DNA of 64,000 bases from Prorocentrum cordatum (GCA_963575745.1 CAUYUJ010000336.1:248001-312000); one strand, 5' to 3'. Shown: positions 1 through 9,609, counted from the first letter of the stretch. The notes: generated from the sequence alone by a model not told the origin. Translations and numbers: made by a program.

Positions 1-8
1 CGACGACG

Positions 9-340
9 ATGATGATGATGACGATGATGACGATGATGATGATGCTGATGATACTCATGATGCTGATGATAATTTGGATGAATATGCGCTTGGTGATGTT
101 GTTGTTGACGACGGCGATGCTGATGATGTTGATGATGTTGATGATGGTGATGATGATGAGGAGGAGGATGATGATGATGATGAGGATGATTATGGTGATG
201 ATGATGCTGATGATGATGATAATGGTGATGATGATTATGATGATCATGAAGGTGGTGGTTGTGGTGATGGTGGTGATGACGGGGAGGAGAGGGAGGAGGA
301 GGAGGAGGAGGAGCAGGAGGAGGAGGAGGACGAGGAGCCG
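9..340. repeat. GAT/GATGAT trinucleotide microsatellite
   Basis: Almost pure GAT/GAC/GGT triplets that grade into GAG triplets near the right end. Open frames here (poly-Asp, poly-Met) are consequences of the triplet repeat and carry no domain. I do not call a gene. Confidence 0.9.
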
Positions 341-419
341 GCCTCTTGTGAGCGCCTCGTAGGGCCTTTTGAGTGGTTTTTGAAGGAATTCGTGATGAAC
401 ATCAAGCCTCTTGGTGGCC

Positions 420-1450
420 TCTGAAGGGCCTCGTGGGGACCTCTTTGTGGTTTCGTGGGTGCGTATAAGAGGCCGTTTGGTTTTCAGATGCCGTCTTGGA
501 GACCCCATTGGGCTGTGTGGAGTTTCTATTGGGACGCTTTCGGGCCGTCTTGCAATTGTTTGGGGCCCCTTTAGGGGCGTCTTGCGGGCCCCTTGGGCTG
601 TCGTGAGGCCTTTGGGCCATTCTCGGGGCTGCGTTGGGGCCCTCTTGGGCCGTCTTGGCGCTACCTTGGAGGCACCTGAGGCCGTCTCAGGCAGTCGGAA
701 GCCCGAAAAGGTGAGAACGCCAAAACAGGCTCTAACAGCCCAAGGGGAATCGATGAGGATGGCCTTGTCGTGCCTTCCTGAAGGGCCTGTTGAAGCCCCC
801 GCGGGCAGTATTGGGGCCTCTGGGGTGCCTCTGGGCATCTGTGGGTTCAGAAGGGAACACTTGGGTCTTCGGAGGCGATCTTGGGGGCCTCCAGTGGCAG
901 TCTTGGGGCCGCTTGGGTCTCTTCAGGGCCGCCTTGGAAGTCTCGTGGGTCCCCGTAGGGCCCGCTAGGGGCTGTCCTGGGGGCCTCTTGAGCCGTCTTT
1001 GGGCTCTCTCAGCCAGTGTCGGGGCCCATTTGTCGCTTCTTTCGCCGTCGCGGGGGCTACCTTGGCGGCCTCTGGGGTCGTTTTGGGCCGCAGGAAGCAC
1101 ATCCAGGCGAGGACGCGAATATCATTGAAACAGTAAGGGGAGTCAATGAGTTGAGTCTCTTCGGGTCCTCCTGGAGGACCTTTTGGAGCCCTCTTGGGCA
1201 GCATCGGGGCCCGCGCACCAGCGACGGTGCGCCTGCCACCCGCACGGGCCGCTGGCTTCTGATCGGCGATGGCAGTTCCAATTGGGCAGCATCGTGCGCG
1301 TCTATGGCCGTCATGATTTCGTTTTGGACCGTCGTGAGTCCACTTGAGGTTGTCTGTGAGACATTTCGGGGCCATCGAGGTCGCCCTTGGGGCCATGTTG
1401 GGCGTCTTTAGGCCATCCGGGATCGTCTCGGATGCCATCTTGGACCATCT
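420..1450. repeat. Degenerate TCTTGGGGCC-type tract
   Basis: Many diverged copies of a roughly 10-12-base motif (TCTTGGGGCC, GTCTTGGGCC, CCTCTTGGGG) with short AT-richer islands such as GAAGCCCGAAAAGGTG near 691-715. The same motif and islands recur at 36720-38130, and a purer form at 29580-29810. Long open frames on both strands are low-complexity and have no recognisable domain. No gene is seen here. Confidence 0.7.
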
Positions 1451-2084
1451 CGGCAACCTGGAATGTGTTATTTAGGGATTTGTTTTGGTACATGGGAACG
1501 TGTTCGGAAGGTTTCGAAGAGACACTATCCAGCACGCCGGCGACCCTCCTTGCACGCAGCGGAGGCCCAGTCCGCCAACGAATTTGAGTCTTGGACCAGA
1601 GGCCTCCCTCAGGGGCCTCTCGGAGGCCTCATGTTTGGGACTCTTGGGGTCTTTTCGATGCTTCAGGCGAGAGAGGGGTGTAAATATTCATAGAGAAAAA
1701 GAGAGAAAGAGGGAGAGAGAGAGAGAGAGAGAGCGAGAGAGGGAGAGAGTGAGGGGAGAGAGAGAGAGAGAGAGAGAGCAAACGACAGAGAGAGAGAGGG
1801 GTGAATGGACCGAGGGAGCGTTGTGAGTATCCACATTGCTCGCCAGTCGTATTATCGCACGGTCCCCAAAGGGCTACATGAAGGAGAACTTGATCTCTGG
1901 TCAGATGGGTCATAATCCTTCTCCTAGCAGGTTCTGCTCTAGCTATTGAGTGTTTCCCCTGTTGCATTCACGAGGCTGGGGCGCACGGGGCGGCGACCTC
2001 GACGGCGCATGGGGGGCCGGGGCCTCCGGGGCCCCCCCGAGACAGCCCCAGACAGCCCCGAAACGCCACCCGAGAGTCCCAGGA
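1451..2084. other. Spacer with a GA-rich microsatellite
   Basis: No gene is recognised. A purine tract of GA repeats occupies about 1690-1800. The right part leads into the retroelement reverse transcriptase, whose amino-terminal portion cannot be followed upstream of about 2085 in any frame. Confidence 0.6.
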
Positions 2085-2694
2085 GGTCCCTGGCGCGCTC
2101 TTCGGGCGCCCCGAGCGGCAGGTGTACATCGCGTCCGCGGTGATTGCTATGGGGTGGATGCTGGCGGCCCCGGTCTTCCAGCACATTCACCGCAGGCTGT
2201 GCCGCCTGCCGCCGCCCAGGGGTGCAGGGCTTCCGCCTGAGCTGGAGTGGCGGAAGGGCGAGGCGCGCCCGATCGTCGAGCTGGGCAGTGGCCGCGAATC
2301 CGGCTGGTGGCAGGTGTACATCGACGACTTCGACGCGCCCGAGATCGTGGACGAGGTGCGGGCGCGGCAGCTCGTGGGCACCGTGGCGGACTGCCAGCAG
2401 CGCGTTCGGGAGAGCTACAGGCGCGCTGGCGTGGCCTACTCGGCGGAAAAAGCTCACCTGCGGGAGACGCGAGTTGAGCACATGGGGGCAGACGTGGATG
2501 GCGTCAGCGGACGATTTTCAGCGCCAGGCCCCAAGGTGCTGAGCACCGCTGCCCTTTGCCTCGCGACGTTGTCGCAGGAGCGGGTGCCCTGGCGGGTGTG
2601 CATGATGGTCCTCGGCAAGCTGGCGCGGGCTTGTAAATTCAGACGCCCGCTCTTCGGCCTCCTGAACTGTGTATGGTCCCTGTCGACGGCACGC
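2085..2694 (+). pseudogene. Reverse transcriptase fragment of the DNMT retroelement
   Basis: The frame running through 2122 reads PERQVYIASAVIAMGWM, then FQHIHRRL, then the catalytic box YIDDF (2316-2330; the two Asp codons are 2322-2327). This is the palm arrangement of an RT, with the GW and HRR context seen in dinoflagellate retroelements. After the catalytic box come YSAEKAHL and a thumb-like helix region ending LFGLLNCVWSL. The fingers and the first catalytic Asp should lie upstream and are missing. An exact 10-bp tandem duplication (2695-2704 and 2705-2714) throws the frame by one exactly where RT passes into RNase H. The reading frame has no start codon of its own, so it was probably part of a polyprotein. 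Confidence 0.75.
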
Positions 2695-2714
2695 TCGACA
2701 GTCCTCGACAGTCC

Positions 2715-2977
2715 GGTGCAATGCCGAGGTGGTCGAGGAGCTCCTCTTGGGCCTCATGCTGCTGCCTACAGCGGCCACTTCTCTCCGCGCCCGCATCGAG
2801 GAGGTGGTCACGGTTTCGGACGCCTCGGAGTTCGTTGGCGGCGTTTGCGCGTCCACGAGCCTCCGCGGGGAGGCGGCATCGGCGCTCAAGTCCATGAGCC
2901 AGGTCGCTGATCACCTCGGCGCGGGCGCTCGGCTGCTCAACATGCCTGGAGACCCGCGGTGCCCTTGGACCGTCTAA
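2715..2977 (+). pseudogene. RNase H, first half (VSDAS strand)
   Basis: Immediately after the 10-bp duplication the frame reads NAEVVEELLLGLMLL and then VVTVSDASEFVGGVCAS. The Asp at 2819-2821 in the SDAS strand matches the first catalytic Asp of retroelement RNase H, followed by the glycine-rich turn. The domain is then interrupted: the frame runs to a TAA at 2975-2977 and continues, still in the same frame, straight into methyltransferase motif I. The conserved Glu, second Asp and final Asp of RNase H are found 1.2 kb later (4076-4330). The split looks like a property of the family, because both halves flank the methyltransferase cleanly. Confidence 0.65.
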
Positions 2978-2989
2978 CCCGAGGATCCC

Positions 2990-3800
2990 GAAGTCAGTCG
3001 TTTTGAAGGTGCTCAATGTCCTAGTCTCGTAGGGCTCTTTGACGGCATCGGCGGCCTCGCGGCGCCGCTCTCGAGGTTGCAAGGCCTGCATGGCCGCAAG
3101 AGCTCCCTGTTCTACGAGGTGCCCAGGATCTTCCGGCTCTTCCAGCAGGCGTGCGAGCGGCGGTTCTACTCGCTGCTCGAGAACGCGGCGAGCATGACAG
3201 ACGAGAACGTCAATGCCATGTCCAGCTGCATGGGAGTTAAGCCGCACCTCGTCTGCCGGTCGGTCATGGCGCCGCGTCGCAGGCCGCGGCTCTTCTGGCT
3301 TAGCTGGCAGCTCCGGGTGGCACCGCCGCTGCGCCTTGTCGACAAGGTCTGCTGCCTCGAGGTCATGGCAGACAGCGGGCCGCTGCTGGGCATCGAGTGG
3401 GAAGGCCGGGGGGGTCGCTGGGGCGGGCGCCCGCTCCTCTTCCCGACGCTGGTGTGCTGCAGGCCGCTCCCGAAATTCCCGTCGGCGGCGCGCGGCCTGG
3501 CCTCGGCGTCCGGCGAGGCGCGAGCGCGCTGGCAGGCCAATGTGTTCCGCTAGCACGTTGCGCTGCGCGAGGAGAACAATCCCGTCCAGGATTGTTCTGG
3601 GAGGCTGCCAGGGAGGCTGCCAGAGAGAGAACGGGTGCTCGGGTTCGACGCGGGTCACACCGCTGTAGCCACGATGGGCTCGAACCCGCAGGCAGCCTCG
3701 GACGTCAGGGCCTTCCTGCTTGGGAACAGCTTCAGCTTCTATGCGGCCGCATGGGCTGTGCAGCACGTCCGCCTGGCGGAGTCCGCTTTGGCGCGCCCCC
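2990..3800 (+). pseudogene. C5-cytosine DNA methyltransferase domain (decayed)
   Basis: Motif I reads GLFDGIGGLAAPLSRL (3032 onward), the AdoMet-binding FxGxG loop. It is followed by KSSLFYEVPRIFRLF and LLENAASM (Glu-Asn-Ala at 3179-3187), which corresponds to the ENV motif, then RRRPRLFWLSW. After a TAG at 3551-3553 the same frame gives ERERVLGFDAGHT and LLGNSFSFYAAAW (GNSF at 3722-3733), matching motifs IX and X. The order and spacing of the flanking motifs are those of DNMTs. The Pro-Cys-Gln catalytic loop expected between motif I and the SSLFYEVP helix cannot be found: LSRL runs directly into QGLHGRKSSLF, implying an internal deletion. A 12-bp tandem duplication (3599-3622) lies before motif IX. 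This copy cannot be catalytically active. Confidence 0.75.
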
Positions 3801-4335
3801 TGTCCGTGCCCGAAATCGCGCACGTCGGCCAGTGCCGCGAGACCTGGGACCAGCGCGGCTGCTTCGAGGACAGCTCGGGCGACCCGAACACCGAGGTGGC
3901 CAGGCGTCTCGCCCTCCATTACCTGAGACGCGCGGAGAAGGGGGCTCGGACGCGCGGCTGGATTGCGGCCTGCCGCGCCGTCCAAGAGGCCGGCCTCGCT
4001 CGAGCCTGGCCCCCTTCGCGCGGCGGCGGCGCGTCGTACTGAGCATGGCGTGTCCCGCGCGAGACGCGCGCGCGCATCAATGTGAGAGAGCTGCAGGCGG
4101 CGCTGGCAGCTCTGCGATGGCGAGCGCGGAAGTCAGCCGGGCACTGCACGCGGTGGCCCCACTTCGTCGACAGACAAGTCGCGGCGGCCATCGTGACCAA
4201 GGGTCGCAGCAGCAGCCGCCGCTTGCAGCCAGCGCCGAGGCGCTGGATGGCCATGGCGATCGCGGCGGACATGCGCCCGCTGGTCGGCCACGTGGTCTCG
4301 GGGGACAACCCGGCAGACGAGCCGTCTCGCAAGCT
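3800..4335 (+). pseudogene. Linker and RNase H second half
   Basis: Past the methyltransferase the frame reads LSVPEIAHVGQC and a region of tryptophans and charged residues, with two compensating indels near 3990-4045 and a TGA at 4040. It then gives RINVRELQAALAALRWRAR, with the RNase H Glu at 4088-4090. FVDRQVAAAIVTKGRSSSRRL follows, with Asp at 4169-4171, and then SGDNPADEPSR, with the last Asp at 4316-4318. This is the standard DIRS/pararetroviral-type RNase H ending (ELxA, DxQ, NPAD). Together with the SDAS strand at 2819 all four catalytic acids are present, on either side of the methyltransferase. Confidence 0.7.
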
Positions 4336-4409
4336 GTGGCGTGGCTCACGGCTCAGGAAGCGCGGCGAGGCGCGGCCCGCCGTGCCCCCGCGCGGGCCGC
4401 CGCTGCTGC

Positions 4410-5110
4410 GCCGAAGTGGCGCGCGAAGCGCCGGCAGACCCTCGCCTCGCTGCGCGCGGGGTTTGCGACTCGGGCGAGGTACACTCGCGCGGTGCAGGAC
4501 CTGCAGAGGCACTGCGGGGTGAGCCCTCAGGGGGTGCGCGTCCTGGGCGACGAGGCGGAGGGCGCTGACAGCCTGGTCGCCAGCTACTTGGAGGCGATTT
4601 GGCAGAGCGGAGTGGGCATCGCGCTGGCGAACAACACCGTCGCGGGCGCGTGCTTCCTGCTGCCCAAGCTGCGGCGGAGGCAGGATCTGTCGCGGGCGCT
4701 GCTGAAGGCCTGGCGCCGAGCGGAGCCAGCAGAGCGGGCGCTGCCGTTCACGCCCGATCTCGTCGCGGCCACGGCGGGCCTGGCGGCGGAGGCCAGCGTT
4801 CGACGTGGGTTTCCTGCTGCTCATCTGTTTCGAGGGCCTGCTTCGCGGTGGCGAGGCCTTTGCGCTGACGACGGACGACGCCCTCGACCGGGGCGACTTC
4901 GCCGTGCTGCGGATCAAGACGTCGAAGACCACAGCGGGCAAGGACGCTGCAGAGGCCGTCGTCATCCGGTCAGCCTGCGGTCGTCCTCCATGGAGGCCGC
5001 GCTCGTGAAGGGCAGGTGGGCCAGCAGTATGGCGGCCCGCATTTGCATCGAGGGTGCTGTGGCAGACCTCGTGCTCGTGCGGCCCACAGACCAGGCCGCC
5101 GCCTCTCTTT
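4410..5110 (+). pseudogene. Tyrosine recombinase fragment, nucleophile Tyr replaced by Cys
   Basis: An alpha-helical core-binding region (KWRAKRRQTLASLRAGFATR to VAATAGLAAEA, 4413-4797) is followed, after a one-base frame change near 4798, by FLLLICFEGLLRGGEAFAL. The Arg in LLRGGE is the first catalytic Arg of tyrosine recombinases. VLRIKTSKTTAGKDAAEAVVIR then matches the beta strands with the conserved Lys. The His-x-x-Arg box is absent, and the frame resumes with ALVKGRWASSMAARICIEGAVADL. In the family this segment carries the nucleophile as Tyr between two Ile/Val residues; here the codon at 5044-5046 is TGC (Cys). The domain is the last of the element, as expected for recombinase-type retrotransposons. 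Confidence 0.65.
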
Positions 5111-5307
5111 TGCATGGATTGCGCTTGTTGCGAGCTCTCAAAGCTGTACATTTTTTTTGCATGGCATATACTCACGAGCTTCGCTCTGGCAGTGATCTCA
5201 TCATCCCCAATTCGAGGAGCAGACTAATGCATTGCAAATGAGGTGGAGGGGTGGCGAGTTTAACCGTATTTTCACGGCTAGTAAGTCACGAGGGGGTGGA
5301 GTTGGTA

Positions 5308-5577
5308 TAGCGCGTTTTTCCAGATTTTTCGGTGCCGCGGACTGGGGTTCATTGGGGCTTGGGTCCTGAAGCGCCCTTCCCTGTCGTGAAGCTGGCCCGT
5401 GAAGCCCAGAGTGAAGCCGGTGTGGACTGCCACGCTTGGTTGCTCTGGCTGCGGGGGTCTTGCTCTTCGCTCGGCGCAGCTGCGGGGGAATGGGGCGTCG
5501 GGCGGTTCGCAGCGAACAGCAGTCTGAGGGGGAAACTGAGCTATTAGACCATTGGCGTGGACACGTGCAGTAAAACG
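5308..5577. repeat. Direct repeat, copy 1, downstream of the recombinase
   Basis: This ~270-bp block recurs at 5761-6030 with no net indel (constant offset 453). Both contain ACTGGGGTTCATTGGG, a shared G-rich core and the ending ACACGTGCAGTAAAAC. Identity is high but not perfect. No reading frame of note. Its position right after the recombinase suggests the split direct repeats (B1-A2-B2) known at the 3' end of Ngaro/PAT-type elements, but the 5' partner is not in the window. Confidence 0.85.
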
Positions 5578-5760
5578 GTATGTCCGTATACTGACTTGTA
5601 TGGTCATACCATTTGGTGCGTGTGTCCCCTACGCCGTCGACCCTCCGTTCCAGAGCTAGGAGCTGTTCTGGCTCCCGACCCTCGCACCACCCACCATAAT
5701 AATCTCTTGTAGAGGCTAGCCGGCCCAATGCTTGCCTGAGGTGCCGTAGCCCATCAGGCA

Positions 5761-6030
5761 TGGCGTGTTTTCCCTGATTTTGTGGTGCCGCGGACTGGGG
5801 TTCATTGGGACCTGGGTCCTGAAACGCCCCTCCCTGTCGTGAAGTTGGTCCGTGAAGCCCAGAGTGACGCCGGTGTGGATTGCCACGCTTGGTTGTTCTG
5901 GCTGCGGGGGTCTTGCTCTTCGCTCGGCGCAGCTGCTGGGGAAGGGGGAGTCGGGCGGCTCGCGGCGAACCGCAGTCTGAGGGGGAAAGTGCACTATTAG
6001 ACCACTGGCGTGGACACGTGCAGTAAAACT
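5761..6030. repeat. Direct repeat, copy 2
   Basis: Second copy of the block at 5308-5577. The intervening 183 bp (5578-5760) is unrelated to the repeat and would be the A2 segment in the split-repeat reading. A short TA-rich stretch (6035-6063) follows. Confidence 0.85.
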
Positions 6031-6820
6031 GTGTATATATAAATATGTATATATATATACATATGCATCCGTCTTCTGCATCCGTCTTAGCGGTGCAAGA
6101 TGGGCAGGTGCATGTCCATCACGTCGCTGTCGATAATTCTCCTTCCCCTGTGAATGAACAGTTGTTCTCCGGGCCGACCGGTTAGACTCGTTCTCTGTAC
6201 AGGTTTTGCTGCAATTCGTGTTGTTCTCTCCGTTGGGCTGGTTGGGCTGGCCGTTTGCATAGTCTCGTCGGCGTCGCTGCGACGTGTGCAATATCTTGCG
6301 TCAGCGTTTTTTTGTTGATGTCTTATTCGTATTCCTCCGATGAACGAACAGTTGCTATCTGGGCTGGTGTTTCAGAAGTTTCTTCCCAGCAGGTTCTGCT
6401 CTGACTACTTGTGATATGTGTTGGGCTGTCGGGTGACCAGACTTCCCCGCGCTGTCTCATGTCTGGCCTTGGCCATTGGCAAACAAAATACGAAACACAT
6501 CCCGGATTCTTCCCAGGTCGCGAAAGCTTTTCAGCTGCCCGTCGCGTGATTTGTAATGACTAGAAGATTTTGCGAGCGTTTTTGGGTCAGTTGCAACGAA
6601 GTCTCGAGCCTGAGCTTCGCCTTGCGAGTGGTCGCAAGAGCCTCTCAGGGCCATTTCGGGACCTCCCGAGGAGCATCCCAACAGGTTCTCCTGAATTCTC
6701 AGTACCACTTGAGGACCATCTCAGGACCACTTCAAGACGCTCTCAGGAACCTCGCAGGAAAGTGGACGGGATCTCTGGGTGTATGTATTGACAATACATA
6801 CGCCGTGCAGTATGTAATTT
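6031..6820. other. Spacer, no gene recognised
   Basis: Less GC-rich than most of the window. Two loosely similar segments occur (around 6150-6210 and 6340-6405, both with GAACAGTTG). A 15-base string AGCAGGTTCTGCTCT at 6388-6402 also occurs at 1926-1940, on the other side of the DNMT retroelement; this may be chance or part of a dispersed repeat. Confidence 0.5.
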
Positions 6821-7030
6821 ATAGAGAGAGAGAGAGAATACATATATCTATATATATATATCTATATATAGCGCGAGAGAGAGACAATGAGAGAGAATGG
6901 AGAGAACCTGGCAGAGAGACAGAACGAGTGACATCGCTAGAAGTCGAGAGAGAGAGAGAGGGAGACAGAGAGAAAGGCAGAGAAAGAGAGAGGGAGAGAG
7001 ACAGAGAAGAGTTGAGGAGATGAGAGGAGC
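6821..7030. repeat. GA and TA microsatellites
   Basis: GAGAGA tracts separated by a short TATATATCTATATATA segment near 6845-6868. No gene. Confidence 0.85.
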
Positions 7031-8263
7031 GAAAGAAAGAGGGGGAATATGAACACATATTATGCTGAGGGTGACGTTTGGACGTGGAGGTGGAGAAGGA
7101 GGGCAGGGGGAAGAATGAGTTAAAGAGGATGATGCGAACGATGAGGATAGGAGGGGAGGGCGAGCATGAGGACGATGAGGATGAGAGCAGTGCAGAGGCA
7201 TAAAAAAACACATGTGAACTGGGAGATCTCGGGGGTTCACGAAAGGATAACAAAAGTGATGTGGCCAATGAGGTCCGCGCGTAGTGTCGGCGATGCGCGT
7301 TGTCATCGTCAGTTTAGTTGCGTCGGAGTACCCGCAGCAGCGTCGCTGTTAGCATCACCGTTGCCCATACATCAACATGCGATGTTGTTAGCAGCGTTTT
7401 TTTTCTGAGCCTTATGTTCGAATGCAAGGTGGTTGGCGTGGGTAGGACTAGAGGACAATCATGAGCGGAGAGCGCGCGCGCGTGGTTCTAGCGCTATACA
7501 TGTTCCGCATTCGCGCGATACGAACATGCCGAACTTCAGCGTCATCTCAAGATGAGTGTGCAATTTCGGTAGCTCGTTCTTGGGCCGCTCTCACTTAGGG
7601 TTCCTTCTCTGACGCAGCAGGGTCTAGCTACCGGGGGCGCACCCACACCCAGCGTTGACGAGGCCCCTTGACGTTTCTGTCGATTGGTCTCGTTCGCGCT
7701 CTTTGCCTCTCTCTCTCTCTCTCCTCTCTTCCGCGTTCTCTGGCAGTGGGAGTGGCCATTGTGCTGGAGCAAGAAACTCGCAATCTTGTTGTTGGCGCCA
7801 CACCAGGCCATTCACACACATATGGGTATGTATTCACGCACAGCTCATACGTAGCTCGACTGCTTCTCCAACAACATCCCCGCTGAACACTAGGATTTCG
7901 AGTACCTTTCGAAATGAAACCCTGCTGAGAATCATAATCGCAACGAGGTGCCGAAGAGGAACCCCACAGCTGCAACATGCTTAAGGCACGCTGGCAGGGG
8001 CGTTCTCCCCAGTTTTCTGAATAGGTTCGGCAATACCGATCCGTCTGTGTTTTGGCGGTGCGTATCGATGGGGACAACATGTTTACCGCATGCGATCAAG
8101 TAGCAGATGTTCAAGGTGCTTCGGCGATGCGTACCGACGCTCATGGGATGCTATATGTCGCGTGTCGCATTTACACATCTAGGTCTGTGCGACATTACAG
8201 GAATTGGGTACCTGATGTGCTGTTGCATTTCTCCTTGCTGGGGGGTGGGCGCTGCGGTTGCAG
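7031..8263. other. Presumed intron or intergenic sequence
   Basis: No coding exon recognised. A CT tract lies at 7705-7730. The last part is pyrimidine-poor but ends in a usable TTGCAG acceptor (8258-8263) for the S4 exon. The exons coding for S1-S3 of the channel should lie upstream and were not found. Confidence 0.4.
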
Positions 8264-8345
8264 GCTCGAAGGGCTCGATCTCGCAGACCGTCTTCCTGGC
8301 CCGCATGTTGAGGCTCTTGCGCCTCGTCCGGATCTTCCGACGGCG
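8264..8345 (+). CDS. Voltage-gated cation channel exon: S4 voltage sensor
   Basis: Follows a TTGCAG|G acceptor and reads SKGSISQTVFLARMLRLLRL then VRIFRR. Five arginines occur at every third residue (R-ML-R-LL-R-LV-R-IF-R), the hallmark of an S4 segment in voltage-gated Na/Ca-type channels. A GT donor follows at 8346-8347 and leaves a two-base overhang that is completed by the G at 8771, giving a continuous frame into the next exon. The protein would be membrane-embedded. This is the first channel exon I can recognise; S1-S3 must lie upstream. Single-domain channel or last repeat of a larger channel cannot be told apart from here. Confidence 0.6.
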
Positions 8346-8770
8346 GTGGCGAGGGGCCAGAAATGGAGGAGGTTTCTATGGCAGGCAAGGTTGCACGAGA
8401 GAATTTTGGGCCGGGGCTTTCCTCCAAGCACATCCGTCATCCCTCGAACCTGTGCGGTTCCTCACAACTTCTCTGAGATGCGAGTGACGATGCTGCGGAG
8501 CACTAAAAGCACGGGGTGCGGTGAACCAGTACCCAGCAGCTCGCGACTTCATTTTCAACGCCGACGTTGGCGTGTTCAGAGCCACGGATTGAAACAGATT
8601 TTGGGATGCCACATCCTTCCCCCTTCCCCTCGCCCGTCAGTGCGATCGTCCTCTCTCTCCCACTCCCCTTCCACTCGCTCTCCTCTTCCTTGCCCCATCG
8701 GCCCTTCCCTGCCTGCCCCCCTCCTTCCCATCCCCCCTTGCCTTGTGCAGCCCCGCTGCGGCCAGAGCAG

Positions 8771-8825
8771 GTCCTTCCCAAGGCTGAACATGCTCGCCCG
8801 CGGGCTGATGGAGTCGTTCCCGCAG
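8771..8825 (+). CDS. Voltage-gated cation channel exon: S4-S5 linker
   Basis: Bounded by AG|G (8769-8771) and by CAG|GTGGGC (donor GT at 8826). It reads SFPRLNMLARGLMESFPQ, an amphipathic stretch of the kind joining S4 to S5. The phase matches the S4 exon exactly (CG plus G) and ends in phase 0, which fits the next exon. The short size (55 bp) and the AG|G acceptor are typical of dinoflagellate genes. On the minus strand the same bases spell a different peptide resembling one near 38430, which I regard as coincidental. Confidence 0.55.
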
Positions 8826-9257
8826 GTGGGCACGCCGAGGCCCGGCCGCCCGCAGACGGGGGTGGCGGGGGGGGGGGGGCGGCCTCCTGAGAGGGCAGAG
8901 GGGGGAGCTCTTCGGGAGCCCCCCCCCCCGCCTTCGGGAGGGCTCCTCGGAGGCACCCGGCCCCTTCCACGGGGCACCCCGCCCTCCCCGGAGGCCGGCC
9001 CGCTCGCCCCGCACCTGCCTGCTGCGCGTCGCCAGGCCGCGCGTCGGGGCGGCGCGAACCCATCGGGGGCCACTCGCTCCCCCCCCAGAAGCGATCCCCG
9101 GGACGCCTCCAGGACACCGCCCGACAAGCCTGCCGGGCTACGCCCAGCAAGGGCCACGATGGAGGCCCCAAAGCCCCAGAAGAGCAGAGACTGAGAGAGA
9201 GGGAGAGCGAGAGGAAGAGAGAGAGAGAGAGAGCTGCAGCGCGAGATGTCACAGCAG

Positions 9258-9299
9258 GTGGCCACGGTGCTGGCGCTGGTCCTCATGCTCGTCTTCATC
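9258..9299 (+). CDS. Voltage-gated cation channel exon: S5 helix
   Basis: Begins after ACAGCAG in phase 0 and reads VATVLALVLMLVFI, an uninterrupted hydrophobic segment suited to S5. The donor is placed at the GT at 9300 but could lie a few bases later. Joined to the preceding exons it gives S4, charged linker, then S5, in the order of a channel domain. The extracellular turret before the pore loop is not found; the next recognisable exon is 25 kb downstream. Confidence 0.5.
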
Positions 9300-9609
9300 G
9301 TCGGCCCCCCAGCAGGGCCAGCCAGCGGATCCTTGCGCCAGTGCTCTCCCCTGTTTTGTTTCGACGTTGCAAGCCTAGCCCCAGGGCTGACTTGGCCCAC
9401 TTGGCGACTTCAAGCCTAACCCCAGGGCAGACTTGGCCCACTTTGCGACTTGGCCGGAGGATGAGGAGGACGGATGATGAGGAGGAGGAGGAGGAGGATG
9501 GGGAGGAGGCGGAGGAGCAGGGGCAGCACCGGGAAGGAGGACGAGAGGGAAAGGAAGCATTCGGTTCCACGCCCTCCTCCTCCTCCTCCTCCTCCTCGTC
9601 TTCCCCCTT
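9300..9609. other. Low-complexity intron sequence
   Basis: Contains two copies of CCCCAGGGC-GACTTGGCCCACTT (9380-9412 and 9420-9450) and GAG/CTC triplet runs at 9476-9500 and 9572-9605. No gene. Confidence 0.6.

Larger units (their letters stand above)
2085..5110 (+). mobile_element. Decayed retroelement: RT, RNase H, C5-DNA methyltransferase and tyrosine recombinase
   Basis: Reading the plus strand from left to right gives a reverse transcriptase palm with YIDDF, an RNase H first strand, a C5-cytosine methyltransferase, the remaining RNase H strands and a tyrosine recombinase. RT plus tyrosine recombinase is the signature of the DIRS/Ngaro/PAT order of retrotransposons. Known members often carry an adenine methyltransferase, whereas here the domain is of the cytosine type. 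Incorporation of cytosine methyltransferases into dinoflagellate retrotransposons has been published, but I am not certain for which class. The copy is dead: three in-frame stops (2975, 3551, 4040), several frameshifts, missing methyltransferase and recombinase core segments, and no visible 5' end. Domains are listed separately. Confidence 0.8.

Noticed and set aside
74-424. Asp-rich protein on the plus strand
   Set aside because: It is the translation of a GAT/GAG microsatellite; the other frames are equally open (poly-Met), and no start or domain supports it.
1926-6402. AGCAGGTTCTGCTCT at 1926 and 6388 as a target duplication of the DNMT element
   Set aside because: Fifteen identical bases flank the element, but the 5' copy lies 160 bp before an RT that is already truncated, and the 3' copy lies 360 bp beyond the last direct repeat; the geometry does not fit an insertion boundary.
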